A stretch of 64,000 bases of DNA, from assembly GCA_051278195.1 (NCBI GenBank), contig JBNMQM010000004.1:60416-124415 (forward strand), written 5' to 3'. The stretch's first letter is position 1. Every line of letters begins with the position of its first letter. The notes below the pieces were generated by a model. The model had not been told where the DNA came from, did not search any database, and saw only the letters and a list, made by a program, of their open reading frames with translations. Source of the stretch: JAHRVQ01 sp051278195. Its GTDB lineage: Bacteria > Pseudomonadota > Gammaproteobacteria > Pseudomonadales > Azotimanducaceae. Shown piece after piece: positions 42,691 to 51,545 of the stretch. A program made the translations under genes and the position numbers.

Positions 42691-42720
42691 AAAAAAAGGC
42701 GCCAATTGGCGCCTTTTTTT
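42691..42720. terminator. Bidirectional intrinsic terminator
   Basis: A perfect 30-bp palindrome: seven A, then GGCGCCAATTGGCGCC, then seven T. It sits between the convergent acyl-CoA dehydrogenase (plus, stop 42639) and metX (minus, stop 42770) and has a T run in both directions. Confidence 0.92.
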
Positions 42721-42769
42721 GTGGTTATCTTTTTACTTATGTCCCTTTATAAGAGTGAATGACATTCAA

Positions 42770-43894
42770 TCAAGCCGTTCTCAACCGTCCAGGCTGATTC
42801 ATACTGCAGTTGAAGAAGTCGCATAGTACGGGTCTAAACCGATCCATATCGACAAGAAACGAATCGTGGCCCTGCACAGAGGGGAGTCTCACGAGTTCGA
42901 CTTCACGTTCGCCGTTGGTCAATCCTTCTACCAGTTCGACTTGCTGTTGTATCGGAAACAACACGTCGGATTCAACCCCAATGATGAGCACTCTCTCCGC
43001 ACCGACCTTGTTGAGACCATGCGTTAATGAGCCGCCATGATCTGCGACATCAAAAAGATCCATTGCGCGTGATAAATATAAATAGCTATTGGCGTCGAAA
43101 GTACCGATGAACTTATTGGCGTGTGCTTCGAGATACGATTCCACTTCAAAACTGATATCAAATGCTTCTCCCGTTGAGCGTTCTTCCGCAATCAGTTCAC
43201 GGCCAAACCGTTGCTCAAACTCTTCTGGACTTCGATAGGTCAACATCCCCAGTTTACGGGCCAGACGCAGCCCTGTACGAGGCGGATGTTCTAACGGGTA
43301 ATTGCCACGCAGCCAGGCCGGGTCGCTCAAAATCATCTCTCGTTGCAAAGAACGCAATGCTATGGAGTAAGGTTGGCATCTTGCTGCAGACGAAATGCTG
43401 ACCAACGACTTAGCGACCTCTGGAAATAGAATTGAATAGGCCAGCGCCGTCATACCGCCCATTGACGCTCCCAAAACGGCGTGTAGTTGTTCAAGCCCAA
43501 AGTGTTTGACGACCTCGTGTCCTGTTCGAGCAATGTCTTCGAGCGTCACCACGGGGAAGTCCATTCGGTAGGGTTCGCCAGTTGCAGGATTGACGCTGCC
43601 GGGACCGGTTGAGCCAAAGCAGCTGCCGAGTGAATTAATACAAATGATGAAATACTTGGTCGTGTCAACTGGGCGACCAGGGCCTAGCATTTGTTCCCAC
43701 CAACCGACACTTTGGTCATTGGGCGACGAGGCGGCATGGGCAGAAGGTGATAAGCCGGTGAAGAGCAATATGGTGTTGTCCCGCTGATGGTTCAGTAGCC
43801 CCCAGGTCTCATACGCAACTATTGGTGACTCGAGCGAGCCGTGCTGCATATCGAAAGTACCCTCAATATTGTGAAACTGTCTTCCGCTGGTCAT
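42770..43894 (-). CDS. metX: Homoserine O-acyltransferase MetX
   Basis: 374 residues with the full MetX pattern: YETWGLLN, NSLGSCFGSTGP, the nucleophile elbow GASMGGM (Ser144), WLRGNYP, the acid in GVESDVLFP and the catalytic His in VQGHDSFL. The enzyme acylates L-homoserine with acetyl- or succinyl-CoA, the first step of methionine synthesis, in the cytoplasm; which acyl donor is used cannot be read safely. No MetW gene follows, unlike in many Proteobacteria. Divergent from an IlvY-like regulator 97 bp away, which is unusual. Ribosome site GGAGATAACGG is present upstream of ATG. Confidence 0.94.
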   Translation of the reverse strand: MTSGRQFHNIEGTFDMQHGSLESPIVAYETWGLLNHQRDNTILLFTGLSPSAHAASSPNDQSVGWWEQMLGPGRPVDTTKYFIICINSLGSCFGSTGPGSVNPATGEPYRMDFPVVTLEDIARTGHEVVKHFGLEQLHAVLGASMGGMTALAYSILFPEVAKSLVSISSAARCQPYSIALRSLQREMILSDPAWLRGNYPLEHPPRTGLRLARKLGMLTYRSPEEFEQRFGRELIAEERSTGEAFDISFEVESYLEAHANKFIGTFDANSYLYLSRAMDLFDVADHGGSLTHGLNKVGAERVLIIGVESDVLFPIQQQVELVEGLTNGEREVELVRLPSVQGHDSFLVDMDRFRPVLCDFFNCSMNQPGRLRTA

Positions 43895-43922
43895 ATCCGT
43901 TATCTCCTTGGGTTCTGCTATT

Positions 43923-43984
43923 TTGCACGCTCACAGATAGAAAACTAGTCCGTGTCTTGACCTGCCCGCACTTCTCCGGTGCAA
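43923..43984. promoter_or_regulatory. Inverted TTGCAC/GTGCAA half-sites between metX and ilvY
   Basis: TTGCAC at 43923-43928 and GTGCAA at 43979-43984 are inverted copies about 50 bp apart in the 97-bp divergent region. E. coli IlvY binds TTGCAA-type half-sites in tandem operators, so these are candidate regulator contacts. The second one ends just before the ilvY start. Evidence is weak because six-base matches are common. Confidence 0.25.
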
Positions 43985-43991
43985 TCAACCC

Positions 43992-44864
43992 ATGGATATT
44001 CAAGCATTACGCGTATTTCTTGGCTTGTGTCGGCATTTGCATTTTGGCAAAACCAGCGCAGAGTTTCATATGAGCCCCTCGGCGCTGAGCCGTCTCGTCC
44101 AGAGATTAGAAGCAAGTGCTGGTTGTCCACTTTTGATACGTGATAACCGTTCAGTTGAGTTGACGGAACAAGGACAACAACTCAGAAGTTATGCCAGCGA
44201 AGTCGTTGCTGGCTGGGATGAACTAAAACGGAACATGCAGCAAGTAGACGAACGGCTGTCAGGCAGTTTGAGGTTGTTTGCCTCTGTGACGGCAAGTCAA
44301 AGCATCTTGCCAAATGTGTTGTCGCGCTTTCGAGAGAATTTTCCAGACATTCACATTCAGCTGGAAACTGGCTATGCCATTGACGCACTCCAGCGACTTA
44401 GCGAAGGGGCCGATGTTGTTGTGGCGGCACTCTCGGTTGATGATGATGCCTCTCTACTGAAAAAGATTGTGACGAGCACGCCCATTGTTGGTGTTGCTTC
44501 CTGTGATATGGCCAGCTCTCTGGGCAGATCACCTAATTGGGAAGGAGTACCCTTGGTTTTGCCAGGCTTTGGTCCGGTGCGAGACCAGGTGGATGACTGG
44601 GTTCGTAGTGAAGGGTTCAAACCTGAAATTTACTCTGAGGTCGATGGCAATGAGGCAATCTTGTCATTAGTTGCACTGGGTTGTGGAGTCGGGTTTGTGC
44701 CTCAACTGGTGTGGGAAAATAGCAGTCTGAGGGATCGAATTGAGGTTGTCGCAACGGGACCCTTTGGCGAGTTCCACGTTGGTTTTTGCACCAGACCAAG
44801 GCAATTAGAAAAGTCCGCCATTATCCGCGCTTTCTGGTCGTCGATAGAGGTTGTTCGTCCCTAA
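43992..44864 (+). CDS. ilvY: LysR-type transcriptional regulator, IlvY-like
   Basis: 290 residues. The helix-turn-helix (LHFGKTSAEFHMSPSALSRL) and following RDNRSVELTEQG are close in pattern to E. coli IlvY, and the likeness continues in the effector domain: SGSLRLFASVTAS, GYAIDAL, GPVRDQVDDWVR and DGNEAILSLVALGCGVGFVP. E. coli IlvY activates ilvC when acetolactate or acetohydroxybutyrate bind. Here the divergent gene is metX rather than ilvC, so regulation of metX by a branched-chain precursor is possible, or the target lies elsewhere. Confidence 0.88.
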   Translation: MDIQALRVFLGLCRHLHFGKTSAEFHMSPSALSRLVQRLEASAGCPLLIRDNRSVELTEQGQQLRSYASEVVAGWDELKRNMQQVDERLSGSLRLFASVTASQSILPNVLSRFRENFPDIHIQLETGYAIDALQRLSEGADVVVAALSVDDDASLLKKIVTSTPIVGVASCDMASSLGRSPNWEGVPLVLPGFGPVRDQVDDWVRSEGFKPEIYSEVDGNEAILSLVALGCGVGFVPQLVWENSSLRDRIEVVATGPFGEFHVGFCTRPRQLEKSAIIRAFWSSIEVVRP

Positions 44865-44947
44865 TTCTCGTTCAGTTATCGCGTCAGCTGCATTCTACTA
44901 ACGCGAATTTGCTAGTGTGCTCTTATGCGTTGGCTCCGGGGACAAAT

Positions 44948-45028
44948 GTGGACCGTCTATTAACTAAATTGTTACTCGCCGTGATTGGGATTACCCTTAC
45001 GGTCACTGTTGGTGTTACCTACTTATAA
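44948..45028 (+). CDS. Possible 26-residue single-span membrane peptide
   Basis: GTG 44948 to TAA 45028 encodes MDRLLTKLLLAVIGITLTV and a short tail GVTYL: a basic N-terminus and one hydrophobic segment. GGGGAC stands just upstream as a possible ribosome site. The gene for the 153-residue protein starts 15 bp after the stop. Size and shape fit small membrane proteins, but a chance frame cannot be excluded. Confidence 0.3.
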   Translation: MDRLLTKLLLAVIGITLTVTVGVTYL

Positions 45029-45043
45029 GTGTTTGGAGTTTCT

Positions 45044-45505
45044 ATGAATCGTCACAAGCTACGCGCGCTGATCATCTTGACCCTGCCGGTTATATTCGGT
45101 TTTGGGCCATGCGGACCAATTGCGGGTGGCAAGCTAAGTGAGCCCGTGGTGACCGAAAAGGTTACAGATTTTCGTTTTGTTCAGGACACTGACCGTTGCG
45201 CCGTAGAAGTCTCATCGGATAAGCCTCACTCGGTCACTGTGAATTGTTGGGCGGTCGGTAACCAGCTGTATATCGGTTGCAGGGATTGTGAAGAAAAGAA
45301 ATGGTCTCGCGTCATTGATTCTAATCCGCTTGTTAGAGTGCGTATTGCTGAGTCGATTTATCCCGTCAAGGCAACCCGGCTGCTTGATCCTGTTGCCATA
45401 GAGCGGGCGTGGAATTTCCGACTGGAAAAATACGTTGAAGATGAAGCGGTCCCGGTCCCGGAAGGTTATTGGCTATTCCATATGGGTTCTCGACCTCGTG
45501 GGTAG
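45044..45505 (+). CDS. Exported protein of unknown function, split-barrel-like
   Basis: ATG 45044 is preferred over 45029 because TTTGGAGTTTCT precedes it; 153 residues. Residues about 1-28 are a signal or anchor (RALIILTLPVIFGFGPCGP); the FGPC is not a classical lipobox. The mature part has NQLYIGCRDCEEKKWSRVID, NPLVRVRIAESIYPVKATRL, a pattern like split-barrel FMN/F420-type reductases (a short strand pair, K-W, then N-P-x-V), and a C-terminal helix ending in FHMGSRPRG. A CRDC motif could be redox active. I could not assign a family with confidence; flavin binding outside the cytoplasm would be unusual. Confidence 0.6.
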   Translation: MNRHKLRALIILTLPVIFGFGPCGPIAGGKLSEPVVTEKVTDFRFVQDTDRCAVEVSSDKPHSVTVNCWAVGNQLYIGCRDCEEKKWSRVIDSNPLVRVRIAESIYPVKATRLLDPVAIERAWNFRLEKYVEDEAVPVPEGYWLFHMGSRPRG

Positions 45506-45519
45506 AGAAGGGCCACTGA

Positions 45520-45951
45520 GGTGTCTTTTTCCACTGTAAAGATCCAGTGGCCCAACGCGATTGTTACCAGCAGCACCTAGGATTCAATACCGACGAGTAC
45601 GGAGTCAACTTTGCTTGGCGGCACGTCGACAACCCTGAGGCAAAGTGCTTCAGCCGGTGGAGCCCCTTTAAATCCGACACGACCTACTTTGAGGGTGAGT
45701 TTATGATCAACTACCTAGTAGATGATTTGGATTCTTTATTGGATAGCCTGCGGATTGCTGACATAGAAATCATCGGTGAGGTCAGTGTTGAAGACCACTG
45801 TATTGAACTCTGGGGGTCGATAGATAGCGATTACGAGAAAATCCTCGAGGGCGTAACGAACGAGTCCCTTGTCATAAAACCTCCCTGCCATAAGATCTAC
45901 ACGCGGTTCGGTCGAGCGCTGGAGTATTTTCCGACCCGTGGCATCATCTAA
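45520..45951 (+). pseudogene. Decayed VOC/glyoxalase family gene
   Basis: Reading from 45520 gives GVFFHCKDPVAQRDCYQQHL, GFNTDEYGVNFAWR, FMINYLVDDLDSLLDSLR and IELWGS, the order of a common VOC protein. However, a TGA stands at 45517-45519 just before the family N-terminus, there is no start codon with a ribosome site before the GTG at 45547, the conserved Trp of the W-Y pair is Cys, and the segment that normally reads YGxF...DPxGNxIELW is cut to VEDHCIELW. The C-terminal tail (CHKIYTRFGRALEYF) is not family-like. Most likely a remnant; a shortened protein from GTG 45547 (134 residues) remains possible. Confidence 0.65.
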
Positions 45952-45997
45952 AGACTATCGGTAAGATGGTTTGCCTTATCAAGGACACCTCTACCGC

Positions 45998-48418
45998 ATG
46001 AGCGACCTGTACAATCTGATCTTTTTCCCGACGGTTAAAGCCGGTGAGGATGAAACTGAAACGAAGGTGCAACTTGCGATCAAGCTAAAAGTTGACGCCA
46101 GCAAGGTCGATAGCTGGTTTGCGGCAGGAAAACCCACTCTGTTACTCAAAGACGTCACTCCTGATGTCGCTGACCGTTATATGCAGGCGATTGTTGAGTG
46201 TGGTGGTAATTGCAATATGCAGCCGAGTGGCAGCGTGGGTAAGGACTCGTTGGCACTGATGCCAAAACCGGCGAATGTTGAGTTGTTCTTATGCCCTGCT
46301 TGCGAATATGAAGAAGAGCTACCCGAAGGCCAGACCTATGAGCAGTGTCCAAAATGTGATTTGGTCATGGACAAATGGGCTGAACGCCAGGAAGACGAGC
46401 AGAGAAAGGAAGAGGTCCGCCGCCGACTACTTCGCGATGCCCGTTTTAAGGGTGATGCTGAAAGCGATGAAGACCGCAAAAAAAACGAGCTAGCTGAACT
46501 AAAACGGCTAGAAGCAGAGCTCATGAAAGAGCTCGGCATTAAGCCACCGAGTCGACTGTGGACGCTTTTTTCAGCACGACCCGTGTCGATCTCTGCCAGC
46601 ATTGGTATTTTGTTGGTAACGCTAAGCTCAGCGATAAGTTTAACCGTGTCCGGTTATCTTGATTCACAAGTCACAGCAGAAATTGCTGCCGAACCAGCCA
46701 GTGAAGAAATTCAAGCGCTCGCTCCGACGATTGTCGATGCGATTGGCATGCAGCTATCCGGTAATGAGGGTGTGATGGATGAGTTGGCATTAGCAACCCA
46801 ACTCATCGGTGGCCAAAAACTGAATACTGACGCCTTGAGCGCCGCGACCGAACAAATGATGAAAGGCGCAGGCAATGAACAATTCTTGCAACGAGCGAAT
46901 GAGTCAAGTGCATTGAAAACCACAACGCCGGGTGGCTTAGGAGAACCTGCACCGGTCCGTGTGAATCGAGGCACCCTGGGTGGCATAAAAGGCTTACCTG
47001 GTATCGATCAGATTAGCGATGAACATCTGGCGAAGATCAAACATGAGGCAATCACCTACGGTCAAGAACAGGTCGTAGAAGTCTTGGTGCACAAGCTTCA
47101 GATGCCGGACCCCAAGAATCCGAACGGGCCCGACGTGCTGGTCAACAGGATCGATAAGTTAGATGGCTCTAAAGTCGCGAACTTGATGAAGTCGCTATCG
47201 AGAGATCTAGAATGGGACAGTTATCTACTGAGTCAGGTACGCGATTATCTCCTCGAAGGGCGCAGGGGGCAGGCAGATGAATTGACCAGCACCATTAAGA
47301 CCCCAAGGCTGAAAATTGAAGGCTTAATGTTAGAAATCGACTATTTGGTTCAGAGCAATCCAGACGCCAATCTGAAACTGATGCTTGCGCGGTTTTCGAA
47401 CGAGCTGAACAATATTCAAAGTCTCGACCTGCGAGCAAGGTTTTGGCTCCGGCTTGGGGATAAATTGGCATCGGCGGGTGTACCAGACCAACCCTATGAT
47501 GTGTTGGCACGTGTCGAGGATATGGCTGATGATGCAGACGACGAGGGCGATCGTGCTGCGATTTTAGCCAGACTTGCGGTTGCTAACGTCGACAATTTCG
47601 ATGTATCTGCCGCCCAGACATTGTTCAAACGAGCGATGCAATCCGCGGCGAAAGCTGATTCTGTTCCCCGCAGAGTGGCTGCGTTCATCAGGATTGCGCA
47701 GCGTTACTATGATGCACGTAATCTGACTATGGCTGGCGAGATACTATCTGAAGTACAAATACTCACCGCCACAGAACTTAATACACAGGAGCGTGCGGCT
47801 GTCTTCGTCGATATTGCCATTGCCCAGCTATACATGGGCGATCTGCCTGGCGCACTGCAGTCCATTCGAAACGCCGCGTCCGGTTCAGCTCGGGAGAAGT
47901 TATTGAATCAATTGGCAGTATGGTCTATCGACGAGGGCGAAATATATTTGGCACAGTCATTGATCGAGCAAGTAAGGTCGCCTGCGGCGAATTATCGCCT
48001 CGCAATTCGTTTGATCAGTTATGTGATTCATTCTGGTGATGACCGAAAAGCGGCAGCACTGATCAACGAATACTCACCGAGACCAGCATCCATTAAAGAC
48101 CTCAGCGAGCAGGCGCTCATTCTTAGTCAGTTTGCTCGCTTGCATCTTCGACTTCGCCAACCGGATAGAGCCGATCAATTGTTTAAAGAGGCACTAAGGG
48201 CTTCAGATCAAATGACGGGTCGAAAAGCTGCCGTGACGCGTGGCGTGATAGCACTCGACCAGGCTCGTGGTTTGTGGATAGTCAAAGCGAAAATAACAAT
48301 GGAGCAGGTTCAGGAAACCGTTGTGTCAGAACCGATTGGCAGTGAGATTGCTGTGACGGAACGCGTGATCAAAAACCTGCTGCCGCAGGCGATTCGCGAT
48401 CAAGCCGAAGTTGACTAA
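45998..48418 (+). CDS. Zinc-ribbon membrane protein with C-terminal helical repeats, function unknown
   Basis: ATG 45998 (806 residues) fits the family-like start MSDLYNLIFFPTV; a TTG at 45971 is possible. Order of parts: a 70-residue N-terminal domain (KVQLAIKLKVDASKVDSWFA, GKPTLLLKDV) like the helical modules that precede zinc ribbons in other envelope proteins; a four-Cys zinc ribbon C99-x2-C102, C117-x2-C120; a highly charged coiled coil (125-180); one membrane helix (about 196-217); and 580 residues of mostly helical TPR-like units with AAILARLAVANVD and AAFIRIAQRYYDA. The topology would put the zinc ribbon inside and the repeats in the periplasm. Three exact 11-bp repeats follow the stop. 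No function can be named. Confidence 0.75.
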   Translation: MSDLYNLIFFPTVKAGEDETETKVQLAIKLKVDASKVDSWFAAGKPTLLLKDVTPDVADRYMQAIVECGGNCNMQPSGSVGKDSLALMPKPANVELFLCPACEYEEELPEGQTYEQCPKCDLVMDKWAERQEDEQRKEEVRRRLLRDARFKGDAESDEDRKKNELAELKRLEAELMKELGIKPPSRLWTLFSARPVSISASIGILLVTLSSAISLTVSGYLDSQVTAEIAAEPASEEIQALAPTIVDAIGMQLSGNEGVMDELALATQLIGGQKLNTDALSAATEQMMKGAGNEQFLQRANESSALKTTTPGGLGEPAPVRVNRGTLGGIKGLPGIDQISDEHLAKIKHEAITYGQEQVVEVLVHKLQMPDPKNPNGPDVLVNRIDKLDGSKVANLMKSLSRDLEWDSYLLSQVRDYLLEGRRGQADELTSTIKTPRLKIEGLMLEIDYLVQSNPDANLKLMLARFSNELNNIQSLDLRARFWLRLGDKLASAGVPDQPYDVLARVEDMADDADDEGDRAAILARLAVANVDNFDVSAAQTLFKRAMQSAAKADSVPRRVAAFIRIAQRYYDARNLTMAGEILSEVQILTATELNTQERAAVFVDIAIAQLYMGDLPGALQSIRNAASGSAREKLLNQLAVWSIDEGEIYLAQSLIEQVRSPAANYRLAIRLISYVIHSGDDRKAAALINEYSPRPASIKDLSEQALILSQFARLHLRLRQPDRADQLFKEALRASDQMTGRKAAVTRGVIALDQARGLWIVKAKITMEQVQETVVSEPIGSEIAVTERVIKNLLPQAIRDQAEVD

Positions 48419-48451
48419 GAGTTGACTAAGAGTTGACTAAGAGTTGACTAA
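48410..48451. repeat. Four 11-bp tandem copies of the gene end
   Basis: GTTGACTAAGA starts at 48410, 48421, 48432 and 48443 (last copy nine bases). The first copy holds the last two codons and stop of the upstream gene (GTT GAC TAA), so the duplication has copied the gene end itself. The repeats place stop codons in more than one frame. Confidence 0.92.
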
Positions 48452-48458
48452 AATTGTA

Positions 48459-49622
48459 TTAGAAGTAAAAGCGTAGGCTCGCAATCAAACGATCCGGATT
48501 ACTGCCATATTCCGAACCTAGAGCAGTCTGACTCGGTTTGTCGCCGCTGAAACCAAAATAGCTTATCCCTAGATACAGGTTGTCACTCAGGCTGAAGTCG
48601 GCGCTCAGGTTGGCGAACATTGATTCGTCTTTCAGGTTGGCAATGATTGTGAGTGAGACCGACGTGAGCGGTGAAACTTGCCAGCTCAGAGAGGGTGACA
48701 AGTAGTGTTTGCCCAATAGAAATACACCGCCAGTTTGGTAGGGTGTGCCCGTCAATAGATTCAGATAGTCAGCGGGGTCGTCGGCACCTGCACCATTATA
48801 GTGATACTCGAGCATGCCAAACCACCGAGTGTTAAATCCATAGTCGAGACCCAATGACGTGCGGTTATAGTCTTCGTCGCCAGAAACCGAAGCGGTTTCG
48901 AGCCAGCTGCCAAACTGCCCCAGGGTAGTTTCTATGCCAAAGCCAATGAGTTTTTGTTCACTGAAGCGAATAAAGGTGAATTCGAAATCGCTGCCGCGAA
49001 AATTTGATTTTAGTCGGCCAAAGGCTGCTGAGTTTTCGTTGCCGTTATCTCCTAACACCACGCCAACATCGAGTTCGCTTAGTTGGCCGATGGGGCGTTG
49101 GAAGCGGATGGCATCAATGCCGACTCGATACTCAGTATTGAGTGTCTGCACATCAAATGGCAGAAAGACATCGGTTGGATTAATGATACGAGCCGCGCCA
49201 AAAGTGATCGGTTGTCGGCCGATGGTGAGGTCGCCGCTATCAAGGTTGATTTGAACGTTAAATCGATCAAGATTTTGCCGGTTTAGACTCTTGTTGCTCG
49301 TGTCTCCCGGCGTTGTTTCTATATCAGTCAAACGATAAGTGTTACGACGAGCAAAGTTCAATGAGCCGGTGTCATCCGAATTGAATTCACGCCCTAGTTC
49401 ATAGTGAAGTTGAAAAGAGTATCGGTCCTCCCTTGTATCCAACACGTCCAGCATGAACCGACCGCTAAATTGGCTAGAGAAAAGATAGTCCGCGCTGAGG
49501 CCGCCGAGTTCAATTTCATCTTGTACAAGACTGTAGTTTTTCAAATATCCCGAGACTCGAGTTTCGGCGTTTGCGACTGATGCAGTGCATACTAGTAGCA
49601 AGATATAGCCGATCGATTTCAA
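48459..49622 (-). CDS. Outer membrane beta-barrel protein (DUF1302/porin-like)
   Basis: 387 residues with a signal peptide (1-19, ending ASVANA) and a rich pattern of amphipathic strands, ending in SLRFYF with terminal Phe as in outer membrane barrels. Marks such as LNRQNLDRFNVQINLDSGDLTIGRQPITFGAARIINPTD resemble the DUF1302-type and alginate-export-like barrels. Its start overlaps the stop of the LolD-like ATPase gene by 4 bp (ATGA), so it is part of that transport operon. It is expected in the outer membrane; the ligand is unknown. Confidence 0.85.
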   Translation of the reverse strand: MKSIGYILLLVCTASVANAETRVSGYLKNYSLVQDEIELGGLSADYLFSSQFSGRFMLDVLDTREDRYSFQLHYELGREFNSDDTGSLNFARRNTYRLTDIETTPGDTSNKSLNRQNLDRFNVQINLDSGDLTIGRQPITFGAARIINPTDVFLPFDVQTLNTEYRVGIDAIRFQRPIGQLSELDVGVVLGDNGNENSAAFGRLKSNFRGSDFEFTFIRFSEQKLIGFGIETTLGQFGSWLETASVSGDEDYNRTSLGLDYGFNTRWFGMLEYHYNGAGADDPADYLNLLTGTPYQTGGVFLLGKHYLSPSLSWQVSPLTSVSLTIIANLKDESMFANLSADFSLSDNLYLGISYFGFSGDKPSQTALGSEYGSNPDRLIASLRFYF

Positions 49623-50314
49623 GACGACTTCTTTTCGTCCCGTTCGATTTGGCCATCAACAACATGTATCAGTCTTGATGCCCGTTTCATGATTTTTTCG
49701 TCATGGGTTGAAAACACGAAAGTCATGCCGAGGGTTTCATTCAATTCTTTCATCACGTCCAGTAGCGCAATGCCAGTTTTGGAGTCCAGATTCGCCGTGG
49801 GTTCATCTGCCAAAATGATATCGGGATGTGATGCCATAGCCCTCGCGACAGCGACCCGCTGTTGCTGGCCACCAGATAGCTTGTTCGGTCGTCGGTCAGC
49901 GTACTCACTTAATCCCACCTGGTGGAGAGTCTCGGCAACGCGATTTTTCCTCGTCGCGGCATCAACGCCCTGTAGCAGCATGACATATTCGATGTTTTCT
50001 TCAGCAGATAAAACAGGGATCAGATTATAAGCTTGAAAGACAAAGCCAATATGATCTCGACGAAAGTCGGAGAGTTCGCCGGGTGACATGTGTGCAATGT
50101 TTTGCCCACTCAGCATGACATTTCCAGAGGTTGGCTTATCCAGCCCACCAATCATGTGTAGCAGGGTGGTCTTGCCAGATCCTGACGGACCAATGATGGC
50201 GGTAAATTCGCCGGGTTCAATGCTTATGCTGATACCATCAACAGCCTTAACGACGATTTCATCGCTCTGTTGAAAGTACCGGCAGAGATTGTCGGTTTGT
50301 ATTAGCGCTGTCAT
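49619..50314 (-). CDS. ABC transporter ATP-binding protein (LolD/MacB type)
   Basis: 231 residues with Walker A GPSGSGKTT (about 42-50), signature LSGGQQQR (about 143-150), Walker B IILADEPTANLD (about 161-172), and the H-loop THDEKI. The DEPTANLDSKTG and HMIGGLDKPTSG segments place it in the LolD/FtsE/MacB class that drives FtsX-type permeases without passing substrate through a channel. It supplies the energy for the two permeases encoded directly upstream. The neighbour LolA-like carrier supports a lipoprotein or lipid extraction role. Confidence 0.94.
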   Translation of the reverse strand: MTALIQTDNLCRYFQQSDEIVVKAVDGISISIEPGEFTAIIGPSGSGKTTLLHMIGGLDKPTSGNVMLSGQNIAHMSPGELSDFRRDHIGFVFQAYNLIPVLSAEENIEYVMLLQGVDAATRKNRVAETLHQVGLSEYADRRPNKLSGGQQQRVAVARAMASHPDIILADEPTANLDSKTGIALLDVMKELNETLGMTFVFSTHDEKIMKRASRLIHVVDGQIERDEKKSS

Positions 50315-50320
50315 AGGATT

Positions 50321-51544
50321 CTATAAACTCCGCTGCAAAGCTTCAGTTGGGACGATCCGTGCGGCAAAGCGAGCAGGGTAGATCGCCGCGACTAACGTCA
50401 GGAAGATGACATAAATCGGAAATTGGATAAATTGATACGGCTCTAAGCGGGTCAGGATGCGATTATCAATGGCAATGCCCGAAATTTGATATTCACCCAT
50501 AGGCACGCCGTGCACGGAGGTATAGGTGCCCAGTAGATACGCTAAAACCAGGCCGGCAAGGCAGCTGATCAAAGCGATGAGCAGAGCCTCTGTCATGATC
50601 AAACCTGCGAGCCGTGCGGGCCGAGTGCCGAGCGCTTTGATTACGCCGAATTCATAGATTCGTTCATAAATTGACATAAACATCGAATTAATCACACCCA
50701 AGCCAGCCAGAATAAATAAAATGGTACCGATGATTAGAGAGGCGAAGCCAGACATCTCAATGATCGAAGCGATGGGTTTGTTCAGTTGCAGCCAGTTCAG
50801 TGTTTCCAGTTCGGGTGTGTTGAGGTTTTGATAAACGGCAGTGTCAGGCCGTGTTGCGAGCGCGCGGTCTGTGAATCGTAAGGCGAACTCGTGACTCTGC
50901 TCGTTCGTTAAGCCAATGACGCCGCGCGCCTGATCCAAGTTGGTAAACACAACCCCCTTGTCGACGCCCTTGATACCAAATTTAAAGATCCCTGAAACCC
51001 GGAACAGTGCTTGGGCCAGTTCACCGGTGTCAGCTTCACTTAAGGTAATGACGATTCGGTCGCCGAGGCCAACTTCAAGCAGATCCGCTAGTTCGTCACC
51101 GATAAGAATTTCGCCAGATTTTCCTGTCAGGTACTGCCCCTCAATAACCGCGTCAGGTAATTGAGTGACTTGCCCTTCGCTAGCAGCGTTTATACCGTAC
51201 ATAAGACCAGTTGCAACGTTATAGCTGGACGACAGCATGCCGCCTGCGAGTACTCTTTCACTGTAAGCAGCAACAGTGGGATCCTGGTCGAGTGTCTCGC
51301 TGATCTCGTCCGCTTCGGATAGGTACAAATCCACATCGAAATTGTCACGGAATCCCACGCGATGGATTTGCGCTTCTCCCACGAGGTTTTTTGTAATCGA
51401 ATTAACGAGGATATCCAGCATGCCGAGCATTAATGCATCAACTAGAATAAGAGCTGTCAAACTAAAGCTAATGAGTATCGCCGTCAGTAACGTGCGTCGG
51501 GTATTGCGTAGCAGGTTTCGAATGGCAAGTTTGAGTGTCAGCAT
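50321..51544 (-). CDS. FtsX/LolC-type ABC transporter permease
   Basis: ATG 51544 (407 residues) starts 1 bp after the stop of the upstream permease; a longer frame to 51709 overlaps that gene. One N-terminal membrane helix (TLKLAIRNLLRNTRRTLLTAI), a large periplasmic MacB_PCD domain (about 45-270) and three C-terminal helices with IYEFGVIKALGTRPARLAGLI. It pairs with the next permease to make a LolCE-like heterodimer. Such pairs move lipoproteins or other substrates from the inner membrane to periplasmic carriers; a fit to the LolA-like protein of this operon is inferred. Confidence 0.92.
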   Translation of the reverse strand: MLTLKLAIRNLLRNTRRTLLTAILISFSLTALILVDALMLGMLDILVNSITKNLVGEAQIHRVGFRDNFDVDLYLSEADEISETLDQDPTVAAYSERVLAGGMLSSSYNVATGLMYGINAASEGQVTQLPDAVIEGQYLTGKSGEILIGDELADLLEVGLGDRIVITLSEADTGELAQALFRVSGIFKFGIKGVDKGVVFTNLDQARGVIGLTNEQSHEFALRFTDRALATRPDTAVYQNLNTPELETLNWLQLNKPIASIIEMSGFASLIIGTILFILAGLGVINSMFMSIYERIYEFGVIKALGTRPARLAGLIMTEALLIALISCLAGLVLAYLLGTYTSVHGVPMGEYQISGIAIDNRILTRLEPYQFIQFPIYVIFLTLVAAIYPARFAARIVPTEALQRSL

Positions 51545-51545
51545 G

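Noticed and set aside
48410..48451. CRISPR array
   Set aside because: The copies are 11 bp with no spacers and no cas gene is present.
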